Shown piece after piece: positions 38,405-49,930 of a stretch of 64,000 bases of DNA. Every line of letters begins with the position of its first letter. Position 1 is the first letter of the stretch. The notes beneath the pieces were generated by a model. It was given only the letters and a program-made list of their open reading frames with translations, did not search any database and had not been told where the DNA came from. The stretch is from Lyophyllum atratum (Eukaryota; Basidiomycota; Agaricomycetes; Agaricales; Lyophyllaceae). Both the position numbers and the translations under genes were made by a program. The stretch is from NCBI GenBank assembly GCA_014905825.1, contig JACGCN010000033.1:496001-560000 (forward strand), written 5' to 3'.

Positions 38405-40752
38405 TTAGGCCGAGGCTGTCGAGTTTGCTAGGTATGGATCGCACACGTATGGATCGAGGAGCTTCGACGGATCCTTGGTAAGATATCCCAGCCTGACACC
38501 TTCCAAGTATGACCTGCACCAAGACGCTGTCAGTCAGTCTGCTCAAGTAGAGATGGGATGCCCAGAATGGCGAACGCACCATTGTCTGGCCGTATCGCCA
38601 GCCTTGCCTGATATCTCAATCTTGAAGTTCCAGTACTATTGATGGCAACGAATGTTAGACTGCCGCATCGGTGAAACTAGCAGTGGGAAACTCACGATCC
38701 AGCCTGCGCCTTTGCTGTACGCCCTTTTCTGCGCGTCTGCCCACTTTCTCAAGAATGCGTCCGATGCTGCGAATTGAGTGGGTAGAGCCCATTCTATGTA
38801 GCGCAGCTTCGTAAAAACTTGGCACTCGACGCTGACTGGACGAAACGTACCACCAAAGTAGAGTGGAGTGTTGCCTAGCGCTGCATCTGATTCTACCCTA
38901 TCGAGATCTGTTGCAGCCAACAACGCAGCTTAGTAGGAGTCGAGCCAGTCACAAAGAAGGAGAACGTACTGCAGTTGTGTTTGAGATAGGCGTCTTCGTT
39001 CGCGTCGGCAACACCCTATCATACGTGACATTTTAGCGTACGAAATCAGTGTCTATGCAGACCACGTACGCCGAACCTAGGAGAGATGTGGTTAGCTTAG
39101 CCAACCAGAAGAGTGCAAAAGTATCGACTTACGAATAATAAAGGTGGTTATCGTATATCTGGGGTCCGAGCGCAGCGTCAGCAGGATTAGCAGGGTTGTT
39201 GTGCTGCCAGTTAATGTCCATAAAGCTGCACCGCAGACAGTTCAGCATGGACTTCTCAAAAGAACGTAGACATAAACGTACTTGGTAATCAAGGGCTCCG
39301 ACTTCCCATGAGCAGAGAAAGCGAACATCTCTTTCACAGACAACTGCACTCCGACCTTGAGGAGGATAGGAATGGCCTCCAGAATGACGGAGCGGACTTC
39401 TTCAGAGAAGGCCGGAGGTAACACAGCCGCAGCTTCAAGAGACGCGGTCACGTTCGCACTGATGTTACTCTTCGCCTTCAGATTCAAGCTAGGGACAGGG
39501 AGGCCAAGGAGGTATTCAACGGCACGGACAACCCTGACGAAGTTCTTCTGGACTGTAAACGAAGCACACAAGCAAAGTCAACATAAGACACAGGTGCGCA
39601 AACGGAAGGCACGAACAGTCGCCATGTCCAGGGGTTTGATTCGCGTCCATGATAGGCTCATTAACGGCCTCGATGGCAACGACGCTGCTGAACACGGGGT
39701 CGACGTGCGACAGAGCTGTCATGACAGCTGTCCACACCAGTGCACGGTGGTAGTTGTGAGGGGTCTGTGGATGTTGTGAGATTGGGATGAGGCTTCGAAT
39801 TATGGACGCGACTACGAACATAGAATTGAACATCGGTGGTGCATCTGGATATAAGCCTTGAGTAGGCATTACACGTTCGAACGCGATTTAATATGACGAA
39901 CCTTCCGGTGAATTGTTGTTGGGGGTCCTGTACACCAGGAAGAGCATGATGGTCCAGAATGGCGACAATGCCGGCATCCTTGAGTTGCTTCAATCCACGT
40001 CGCTATTATAAAAGGTCAGGTCTTCGAATAATCTATCGCGTCATAGAACTAAGCTCACCAGTTGCGCAAGTCCACCTCGGGGATAGAACTCGGTTGTGCG
40101 GTCAACCAAATCTTCAACAATCCAATATCCAAGCTAGTGAAATTTCGGTGAGGCTCCACATTTGCGGCGTATAAATCTGAAGAGATACGAACGGGAATGC
40201 GAACGGTATTAAGGCCAAGGTCAACGAATTGGTTGACATCAGACTGTGAAAACCAAGTGTTCCTAAGACGCGGTTAGGGACACCTATTCATCGATCGCAT
40301 TTGTAGGAGTGTACCAATGCTGATTGAATTTCTTGTCCACGGTATCAGGATATGCTTTGGCGAAAGCGCTGTTTCATAGGAGCTATGCGTCAGCGTCCAA
40401 TCTATTAATAGACCGTTCGAAGTCCAATCACGACGTACAATTCTGAAGCAATACATTTCGAACAGTCGTTGCATTGTTCGCCACCCATGTCAATCCATTC
40501 TGGAGTAGTTCATGGTCAAGTCAGGGTTAGAACCCTGACCATACTCGTTTGGTCAGACTATTGCATACCTTGGGGAAGCATCCATGGCTCTATGAGGAGC
40601 CTATGGTCGGCTTAGCAGGAACAGCCAGTAGTAGCATACAGGATGACACACCAAGAACCCAAGTTGACACCATAAATCTTCGAAGGAAATCCTGCGCGAA
40701 CCCTCGAGAGCGAAAAGGACGATAGCGCAAGGCCTAGAAGTAAAGAGCGCAT
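38405..40752 (-). CDS. Secreted GH5 exo-beta-1,3-glucanase-like glycoside hydrolase
   Basis: Seventeen exons, all in phase: 40752-40652, 40600-40569, 40499-40439, 40368-40315, 40262-40193, 40133-40059, 40002-39902, 39844-39820, 39764-39617, 39552-39282, 39225-39133, 39076-39070, 39015-38970, 38907-38851, 38793-38696, 38635-38580 and 38513-38405; 467 residues. A signal peptide (LLLGLALSSFSLSRVRA) leads into YGVNLGSWLLIEPWMLPQ. Conserved features include LGLNTVRIP, ILDHHALPG, the acid/base glutamate in IEAVNEPIM and the nucleophile glutamate in FGEWALP. The fold is the GH5 barrel used by exo-1,3-glucanases; a role in wall glucan turnover is likely. One exon is only seven bases long (39076-39070), yet it is needed to complete YYSFGG. 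The gene appears intact. Confidence 0.93.
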
Positions 40753-41542
40753 TTTCCACAGTTCAAAGAACGTTGCCCAATGTGACTGGGCTATTATATA
40801 GATAGTTGCAAAGGAATGGAAGAAGTCAAGAAGACGTGGCAGGAGATGACCAGGCTCTCTAACACCTCGACGCGCATGTAACACCCAGTCACGCTGGTTA
40901 GGATTAACATGGCTAGCGTGTGGCGAGCACAGAAATGGGTCACTCTTCGCTTCACGCCTTGAGCCGGCGATCAGCACGAGGGGGTACGTTGGTCATGTTT
41001 CTCGACGCATGACGCGAAGACTCTGTGACGCGTCGAGCTTGACATGGAAATCGATGGGAGCGAGGTCATCTACATCTGCATGGAACTTGCTTCGGCGTTG
41101 AAGCGGTGTGGTGAGTTGTGCCAAGGAAAGACAAAAATAACAACGGTGCCATCACGGGATACGGATCCGTCGGGCCGACCAGAAACTCTTGTTTTCCTGC
41201 AACCCTCGTCTCGACTCTTGAGATGCATGTTCATGTTCGACACAAACAGAAGCTCCATTGGATCTATGATGCGGCTCATTCTACCTGCACAGTTATGGCT
41301 ATCCAGAAATACCGTTCGGGAAACGCTTGGCCATATAATAAGTTCTTATCAGGACATGTCATCCTGTCATGATCAGCCTTCAGACGACCATCTGTCCAAT
41401 GTCTACCGCCTCTCATGAACTGTGATCAAAGCGCGAAGTATCCTTAGAAAAAGCCCACAGAATCTCCGTGACTGATTCCTCTCTCTGGACCCGCCTATCC
41501 CTTCTTTCTGTCACGTTCTCTTCCTTTCCCCCTGCCTCTGCG
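40753..41542. other. Divergent promoter region between GH5 gene and lipase D
   Basis: About 790 bases shared as upstream region by two divergently transcribed secreted enzymes. The stretch just before 41543 is rich in CT, as common before fungal start codons. No gene is supported inside. Shared regulation of the two secreted hydrolases is possible but not shown by the sequence. Confidence 0.45.
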
Positions 41543-43015
41543 ATGGCACTTCCAACTTTCACGCTTGTCACCTCCGCTCTTCTTAGTGCTCTTTTCGTCC
41601 AGGCGGCTCCTGTTCTGGAAACAAGACAATCCTTCACTACCCTCAGCACTACTCAGATTGTTAACTTCAGACCTTTCACTTCTTATGCCAGTTCTGCGTA
41701 CTGCCCAGCGTCAGAGACCTTGACTTGGTCATGTGGAGGTATAATTCTGCACACCGTATCAAGCCTCGCGTCGGAAGCTCAAGGCGGTATTTTTCCAGCA
41801 AACTGCGATGCGAACCCTACATTCCAGCCTATAGCATCGGGAGGAGATGGGGATGATGTGCAGTTCTGGTATGTCGGCTTTGACCCTACGCTCAAGGTCA
41901 GGGTACGCTGTAATCTGTATCTCCTCCTTTCTCTGACATACCATACACAGACCGTCATACTTGGTCATCAAGGAACGGACCCGACGAAACTGTGAATGAT
42001 TATGAAGAAGACGTGATGTAGACCTCAGACTCATCACACCATGTAGAATGCCTTTGATCACGGATGCGGACTTCTTCCTCGATCCATTAGACCAGACGTT
42101 GTTCCCGGGGATAGACCCCGAGATCGAGGTTCACAACGGCTTTGCAGAAGCTCATGCTGAGTACGAGGACACGCCCATCTACTTTATCATTTGCTAATCC
42201 TTCGTCTACGCGACGTAGAACTGCCCTAGACGTCCTGGCGGCTGTGAAGACCGCGTTGACGAAGAGCGGTTTCAACCAAGTGACGATCGTCGGACATTCT
42301 CTCGGTTCGCTACATCATCAGAATTGGCGATCGATGATCTTCGTTGCTGACCCCATCCATTCAAGGCGCCGCACTCGCGGTTCTGAATGGCGTATACCTG
42401 CCTCTTAACATCCCCGGCGCAAACTTTAGGACCATTGGCTACGGAATGCCCAGGGTTTGTCTGCATTACACCTACGCCTGCTCAATAAACTTGCTAAATA
42501 ACACCTGTAGGTGGGCAACCAAGCCTTTGCAGACTACGTTGATGCCAACGTCCCTTTGACGCGAATAACCAACAAGTTCGCACCCATTCCTCGTTTCGTT
42601 TGGATTGGGCTGACTGCTTCTGCGCTTTACTCAGGAATGATGTGGTTCCCATCTTGCCAGGTATGAAAGAACGCATTATATTTGATTCTGAGGTTGATCT
42701 GTGGCTAGGTCGCTTTTTGGGGTTCCATCATCCGCAAGGTGAAAATCATATTCAGGCTGACAACTCATGGGTCACATGCCCTGGTGAGCTACCTTCATCT
42801 CGAAGGGATCCTTGGTTTTCTGATACAACTGCCTGTAGGTCAAGACAACACTGATAAGCGTTGCACCGTCGGAGATGTACGCACCATTCTGGGCGGAAGC
42901 ATAAAAGATCATTCCGGTAAATCTATCGTACTGTTGTTCTCCGAGAGGACCGCGAGGCGCTGATACGTCTATGCTTCTACCAGGTCCATATGATACGGTT
43001 ACCATAGGGTGTTGA
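41543..43015 (+). CDS. Secreted class 3 lipase, copy D
   Basis: Eleven exons: 41543-41738, 41799-41896, 41951-41991, 42047-42160, 42219-42304, 42366-42454, 42511-42575, 42635-42660, 42709-42783, 42839-42916 and 42984-43015; 299 residues. The signal peptide (MALPTFTLVTSALLSALFVQA) is followed by a Lipase_3 core with nucleophile in VTIVGHSLG, Asp in KNDVVPILPG and His in FLGFHHPQGENHI; it ends TVTIGC. Exon lengths equal those of copies A and C except for the first and for exon 6, which is one codon shorter. It is on the opposite strand and about 8 kb from copy C, with pseudogenes, an unknown gene and the glucanase in between. Intact; probably an extracellular esterase or lipase. Confidence 0.93.
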
Positions 43016-43732
43016 GGTTTGTTGTGACTTCAGACGGACGTCGGAGTCAAAGGACCGGCATTACTAGGACTTTATCTTTACACGGATTTTGGAGAAGTAA
43101 TTCTAGTGGTAGTTGTTTTTCATCGGGTGTGCTTGTGAAACTCTCTTTGGATTATTCGTCAACAAAATATCTAGAGACCACGGTTACGAAGTGAAGGTTG
43201 GAGGTCGAAGTCAACTGGGATCGTCCTGTTTCAGCGTCTACAGATTTCGTGATCGGCGTGAAACCGATCATCAACTCATCGATCATTATTGCCTGGAGGC
43301 CGTGCCATTTCCAACGTGCATCGGACGACCACAGCCGTTTCGCTCATCGGGTAGATGATTGGGAGTGCTCTGGAGTGCTACGGACTTTGACCCAGGGGCT
43401 TAGCTATAGTGAACAACCTCCACCTGCTTGCTCTGAATCTTCTGTTTTCTTCTGTCACTTGTCGTCGAGGTGATGTTGTTTCCATCGTCTGTAGGTCCTC
43501 ATGACGTTGATGAGATGGATGCCTGTAGATCATCATTCGGCAAGATACATATCCAGGCCCAGGGCGGTTGTAACTCTGTTCACCGGCGCACTCTCAAAGG
43601 CCTTGTTCGGGGAATTTGGTGCTGCCAGGGCCGCGTTCGAAAGTTGCCACGGTCGATTAAACACGACTTGTTCCTTCAACATCATCCTCCGCTCCCACTC
43701 CACCATTCCTTGTATCGTTCATATTGAAGGAC
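43016..43732. other. Intergenic stretch after lipase D
   Basis: About 720 bases with 3' flank of lipase D and the promoter of the next gene. Short open frames overlap but show no family features and are not linked by convincing splice sites. Confidence 0.5.
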
Positions 43733-45831
43733 ATGATGACAGATCCTGCCAGTCCGGCCATGTCCAGTCATCGTTTTTCACGTTCGTCTGCCATGAACAG
43801 GCCTGCACAGTCACCTATGGGCCCCCGAATCCGTTTCACACCTTCAACATCATCCCTCGACACTACATCTTCTCGAGACTCGTTGCTGACCATCTCCGAG
43901 CCGTCTCCTGCGTATCCAATGTCCCCTACAAGGTCAGATGTCGCATTACCATCGATTGTTGAACAACCGACTACGCCGCCGCCAACAACGCCGGGTTCAA
44001 ACAGCACCGCGTCAACACCTCAACCGGCCTTCAAAGTCCTCCCTAAATCTGCCACGCTAGTGCAACCACCTACTTTGAAATTTGATTCCGTCCCAGTACA
44101 GTGGAAAGCTTTTTCGCACGAGGCAGCCCTCTGTAAGTGACCTATGTGTTTCCTGTTTAGTTCTCCTGTGACCGTCCCCAGGGACCTTCGATAACCGCGA
44201 GCTTCAAGAGCTGGTCTCACGCGCCATCCGACGCTCCTCTCCCGACACGTACATACGCCTCCTCTCCGTGGAAAACCTCGACCAGGCGCTACCTGCCGAA
44301 GTCGACCGCCTCACGTCACTCAAAGCTACAAAACAGGCCCAGTATCGCTTTCTCGTCCAACGGCGGACTATGATGCTCCGAGCGCTGAACTCGAGCTTTC
44401 TATCTCCCGAAAAGGTGGAAGCAGACGATGGGGTGCCGGTGGCAAGTGGGATGGCGTTGCAGCTCTCGCAGACGGCAGCGGAGTGTGATCAGCTTGTGGA
44501 AGACCTGCTGGTGATTACCGACCAGCTGGAGCAGATATCTGGCATGCTTGAACGTCATTGGGCAAGTGCACTCGCCGTGGCGTTACGCAAAGTGGGTTGT
44601 ACCACACTGCAGTTATGAGGTTCATACTCATGCAATGTTATTTTGTAGCTCAACAAGAGTTATGCAAAACGAACCTCAGAACTAGTATCCGCCAGAGGTA
44701 AGATCTCGCAGCTCGAAGCTGAGTTGGAGGAGGCTTGGAAAGAGGCAGAGAGGGTGGCGAAGGAGATTGACGAAATGGAGAAAGAGGGTTTGGATTCAGA
44801 TGAGGACGAGGAAGAGGAAGAGGCCGTAATCGAGACCGCGGAGAAAGTCGACATCTCCCGCTCCCGCCACGCTTCCCGCATACCCGCTGAGCTCCTGATC
44901 CAATCCCGGAGAAATACAGGCCACATGGAAGCCCTCCCGATGTTCTCCCCAATATCACCCATGCCCCGCCTCTCTGCCATCGCACCCCCAATTTCAGCGG
45001 GACTGGCACCTGCACCTACATCGCCGATGACACCCCCAGGCCAAGACAAAGACGAAACTGCCAGCATCCGCAGCGCTAAGAGCATGAAGAGCACACGCAG
45101 CGTAAGGAGTACACGGAGTGCCCGCACGCCGGACGGGACGAGACTGAGTCTCGTTTCCGCCGCGAAAACCCGCAGTCACCGTGCATCGAAAAATAGCCTC
45201 CGCCTCCCCAAAACACCCGTGCCGCATCCGCCTATGCCCGATCTGCCCCTCGAGTTTTCCTCGACGCCCTTGAACCTCCTATCCTCGAAGGCATCCTCTC
45301 ATCTATGGCCGGATTCGGCCAGCCACATATCGACGGGACGAGAGCGGAGGACAAGCTTGGATGACCTTCGTCCGCCTAGACCATCGACGTCGTCGTACAC
45401 ACCTACGGTCACTGTGGATGATATCTATATACGCCTACAGCCGCGCACCTCCCAAGAAATCCAGGTCGTTCCGCGCTCGCCACCACCACCAACAAAATGT
45501 AAGCCATTGCTCATTCCATCCATTTCGTCACCTCTGACTCCCATCTTGTCTAGTCCCCGACCAACCCTCCAAATCTATTCCATCCATGTGGCTCATGGCC
45601 GATGCAGCGCCGAAACCTGCAGCAGCAGCAGGAATTGGAGGCTTCCCATCGACCCAGCGTCCGGGCACCTCGTCGTCGAGCCAGACGTACAAGAAGCTGA
45701 AGATCCTCACGAAACGCTATTCCATGCCCTTTCCTCTGTTCAAAAGCAAATCCTCGGAGTCGCAAACCGTCTCGCCGTCAAGGTCGGCTCCGCCGGGTAC
45801 ATCTGTTGGCTCATCCACACACACTCGTTAA
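43733..45831 (+). CDS. Conserved-looking coiled-coil protein
   Basis: Four exons: 43733-44132, 44182-44591, 44649-45498 and 45554-45831, about 645 residues. The N-terminal 130 residues are Ser/Pro/Thr-rich. The middle (exon 2 and early exon 3) is strongly helical and charged, starting WTFDNRELQELVSRAIRRSS and continuing through a coiled coil with heptad-like Leu/Glu/Lys (KISQLEAELEEAWKEAERVA) and an acidic run DSDEDEEEEE. The rest is Ser/Arg/Pro-rich and probably disordered. No signal peptide or membrane segment. The organisation resembles basidiomycete proteins of unknown function, possibly scaffold-like; no name is justified. It converges with the FMP52-like gene. Confidence 0.75.
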
Positions 45832-46202
45832 GCTTCCCTGCTCCTCGTGTTTTCACTCTCCAATTGCTCATCACGTTTTTATGCTATCGACGTTTCCTCA
45901 CCTCATCATCATCACCCATTGCATGGATATTCTATTATCTCAACCCATAACCCACGTCGCTACCTCGTTAATGCCTAGCGCCATCTCACCGGCCCCAACT
46001 AATGACCAATGTATCTTTATTTGCATATTTATATCCAGAACGTTAGAACTATCCTCTATACCGCCACCACCACCAGGACTCTTCCATAGTGTACGTCGAA
46101 CGTACTGGAAATGTAAATAGACCCCTCATTTAGAATTATATCGTACAGTCCGCATGCATACTCAGTCAAAGTATAGATGTCCAAGGTATTAGAGTATCAA
46201 AA

Positions 46203-47277
46203 CTAAGCTTCTGCGGCGAGACCAAGCGCCCCAGCATTGTCGATGAGCGTGAATGGCGCGTCGGCTGGGCCCTGTTTCTTGGCTAATGCCGATGCCGGCA
46301 ACCCGGAGGAACCAAACTTGCCTGCTGCAACGATGCTCTTCGCCAGCGTCGAAATCTATCAACCCCGGCATATACATATCAGAAATAGCCAGCTTGCAAG
46401 GGACGTGAAGAGCGTACTTGTATTTGAGCATTATCGGAGAAGTGGGATGCGAGGCCGAAGAGCGGACTGTAAAGCATGAGGTAAATCTGCAGGCGGGGTG
46501 AAGAGAATGCTAGTCTTACGTCATGACCGACACCATGAGGTCTTGATGAGTCCGCTGGGTGCCCGCGAGGAATCCAGGACGGAAAATGATGGTGTCGCTA
46601 TATCCGAGGGCAGCAAGACCGTTCTCCGTGAGGCCTTTGCTCCTGAATATATATGTGAGGTGAAGCTCTTGACGGTGCGCAGACGAGATGAAGTTCACTT
46701 GGGGTATAGGAACCTGGAGGACGCGTTTGCACCAACGGACTGATGCAGTCAATAGTGAGGATGAGAAGGGGATGAGCATTCGGTGGGGCGACGCACGGAG
46801 ACATAGACGAGACGCTGGCCTGGGGTATCTGCTTTGGCCTCGCGGGCAGCGTTAATGACGTATCTATGGGCAGCAGGACCTCCATGCTTGGTAGCGGTCA
46901 AGGAAAGAAGGGTACGCGCACTGACTCTCGGTCAATCTTCTCGAACTGCTCAGCACTTCCAGCTATCTTCCTCGTCGTCCCCAGCCTATACAAGACATCC
47001 CCTGTTACATCTATAAACTCGGAAACACCAGTTGCTCCACTCACGCAATGAACACGACATCCCACTTGTCGTCCTTCAGCCCCGCCTCTCCCAACTTCTC
47101 AAAGTCGATCTTCTTTTGCACGAGCTTGTCTTTGCCGGTGGTGATAGCGCCAGTATCCGTGAGGCGTCGTCCATACTCGCCGACCTTTGTGAAATCAGGG
47201 GATTAGAGTAGCTCAGAGAGGAGCTTCTGTCCGGTTTGGCCAGTTGCGCCGAGGAGGAGAGCAGTTTTGCCTGCCAT
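46203..47277 (-). pseudogene. FMP52-like NAD(P)-binding protein gene with a premature stop
   Basis: Seven exons join in frame: 47277-47045, 46985-46926, 46863-46797, 46739-46699, 46642-46520, 46466-46418 and 46355-46203, for 241 codons, close to the FMP52 family length. The N-terminal Rossmann motif KTALLLGATGQTGQKLL is present, then VGEYGRR, DFEKLGEAG, LGTTRKIAG, YVINAAREAK, and FRPGFLAGT, all hallmarks of FMP52/TIP30-type short-chain dehydrogenases (mitochondrial outer membrane in yeast). But codon 25 is TAA (47205-47203), directly after the glycine-rich loop. Every other exon, splice site and motif looks conserved. This is either a very recent loss, a sequencing error, or a gene using a downstream start that would lack the cofactor-binding loop. 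Confidence 0.8.
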
Positions 47278-47504
47278 TATGGTTGAGATGAAGGTTGTGG
47301 GCGTTCAGAAAGGGTTCTTGATCGGTGAGCAAGACACAAGCCGGCTGCCGCTGCCGACGCCATTCGTCATCGACGCATCGCTAGTCGGCTCTATTTTTGA
47401 TCCGCACCCAGTCGTGGGATGGGCCCCTCCTCCAAGATTACAATGTATGGAACAACAGCTTGGAATCCTTCTACATGATGTACAAGTACAACAAAACCAA
47501 TACA

Positions 47505-49581
47505 TCAATCCTCTTCCTCGTCCTCGCCAATTACATGCAGCCCGCGATTCACCTCCGACTCGCGTTCAGGATTCGGGACGCGCGCGTACCACTTCGCTCG
47601 AATTCCGCGTGGTGACATCTCGATGTTCGCGTCGTCGGTAGTACTGTTGCTGGCAACGTTGCGACCGGTTGTAGAGTACAAGTGGATAAGGAAGACAATG
47701 AAGGAGTACATGAAGAATGCGATACTTGTTTCATTCACGGATATTAGTATAAGTAGGAAGATAGCGGCGAAGAAATCGGCGCACCTGAACATAATGAGGA
47801 TGTATGTTACATGGTCCATATCATTCTCGTGGACGAACTTGAGTTCCTCATCCGTTGCTGATATAAAAAGGAGCCTGCACGAGTGATGAGCTTACAAACA
47901 TCTTTTTCAAGCCGCACATTCTTACCCGGCAGCAACGAGGAGCTACCATGAAGAATTAGCTACACGTGTGCTTAAGTTGGCAAAGGATAACTTACAAATG
48001 GGGGCAAATGCCGGAACGCTCTCGAGGCAGCTGCTTTTCCTGATTCCGATGGAACTTCTGGGGATGTCTGGAATCGAGGGCTTCGCTCCGCGAGGGTATG
48101 GTCGCTGGTGTTATCATCGTGCGAGCCTTCAAGTGTGAATTTTGGTGCGAAGAAACAAATTTCAATGATACGCGTGAAACCTGCTAACATCAGGGTATGT
48201 CCGAAGGTGGAATGCACCTGGGAGAAAGAAGATGAGTACTGAAGGCTGGCTTGGCGAGAAGTCGTCCTGACCTTCGTGGAAATCATTAGTGCTTGAGCGT
48301 GTTCAGACATCGCCCATCCAGTTAGAATTATTCTATTACGCCGTTTTTAGAGGACGGTGAAGACTTTCGAGGGGTTAAATTCTTACATTACTCCAGGAAC
48401 AACGTTTCTTTGATTATTCCGCGCAAGGAAGATTCCGAGAAGTCCTCCTGCCCACCCTATCAAATCGGGTGTTAGAAAGTGCTTGACGGCAAAGTGATAA
48501 CTGCTCACAAAGAACTCCAAGGATACTTAGGAAATCAGTCACAGATAAGTTCTGCGTTGACATGCGAGAGAAGCAAACTCACGTATGTTGCATGTCTTTA
48601 ACGGACCAACTCGACCCACGGTGCTCCGTGAATGTATTAACTACGGATAGTCAGTATCATACCCGTAGACCTGAATGTAAAGGTTATCCGCTCACCGATG
48701 CCCTTTTAGATATCATGAGTACAGTGCAACTGATAATGTGGCCAAGACTTACCCAAAGCATGATAACCCTTGATGGCTGTTTTGAGAACTTCACACAGCA
48801 TGAATGAAACTCGCGGGAACTCACCATGAATCCCACCATTCGGGACTGCGGCCACTCCGCCTTACCCATGCTTCACCGACGAGTAGTATGATAGCCATTA
48901 TCGTAGCGTAAGCAATAAATCCACTACCCATAATGTAGTGAGCGAGACATTGTCCTTTAGGGTACATTAGGCCTCATATATAGGAGATGTTTGCGACGCA
49001 GACATACCGAGAGCGCCTCCACGACAGTAGCCGCGATAAGTCAAAGCACCGAATAGCATCTGTGTCCATCCTAGCACTGGGTATGCTTTTCCTACAATTC
49101 CATGCGCTATCACCGCCCATGGCCTGATACTCTTTTCATGGATATGTAGCTTGAGATAGATTCCCAACAAAAGCTGTGCTGCGATGGGGACGAACAGTAT
49201 CGAGGCGAACGAGCCGTGCACAGAGGGCAGGAACATCCGGCCTTTGTGTGAGTGGCCTAAGATGTATCCTGCTATCGTCAATAGGAAGCCAGTACTCTGC
49301 GTAACGATATTATTGACCTCGTCTAATTCTGTGCGATTTTTGGTACGTACCTGGAGGGGAACATGCCATCGACTCCGAGTGATCCCGAGCACCATACCAA
49401 TCGGAAAAAGGACCCCCCAGATAGATGCCTGTAAGATTATATGGATCCAGAGGATAGAATCCACCGGAGCCTTGGCCTGTTCCTCCGTGAGCTCGTCATG
49501 GTGTCCGTGAGCGGAAGCAGATCGGAGAAACCAGACAGAGAGCAGGGAGATTAGGCAGATATTTCGGCAGAAATACGACAT
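47505..49581 (-). CDS. YTP1-like multi-pass membrane protein
   Basis: About eleven exons, the clear ones being 49581-49351, 49296-49008, 48954-48825, a short exon from 48768, 48640-48583, and later pieces down to the stop at 47505. A signal peptide (ending [10 protein letters not shown]) is followed by several hydrophobic segments, for example [59 protein letters not shown] and [15 protein letters not shown]. The His-containing segments resemble the cytochrome b561-like DUF2427 domain joined to a Ytp1 domain ([23 protein letters not shown]). Yeast Ytp1 is a membrane protein of unclear role. The junction between the exon at 48768 and the next (48640) needs a weak donor to keep frame and should be checked. 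The acidic tail ends GEDEEED. Confidence 0.8.
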
Positions 49582-49930
49582 CGGGTTTGCAGTTCCCTAG
49601 GTACGGGGGACGCCGACGAGGCGAAGCACAATCGGATCCAGGTAGTCCAAGGGAAAGTCTAACTTCAAGTCTGCGCACATGTCATACCCGATCACGCATG
49701 CGATCCGCATGTGTCCGTCCCCGAAGGCAACCGCAAAAAACAAGTCCAAGCAAGCTCGCCATGCTTCTTTGCAGCAGCCTAGTTTGGAACGATAACTTTG
49801 AACACTTGCTTAATTTATCAACAAGCTGGGGGTACTTGCAGCATTTGCGAGGTCGCATAGATTCTGTAGAGCTGCCCTCTCTCGCAGACTTTACTCAACT
49901 CTGGGTGACACGGGAGAAAAAGGGAAAGCT

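Noticed and set aside
48826..48866. An intron at GTAAGG (48865) in the YTP1-like gene
   Set aside because: Translation without splicing reads straight into SPEWWDSW and VIMLW, which fits the family better than the spliced form.
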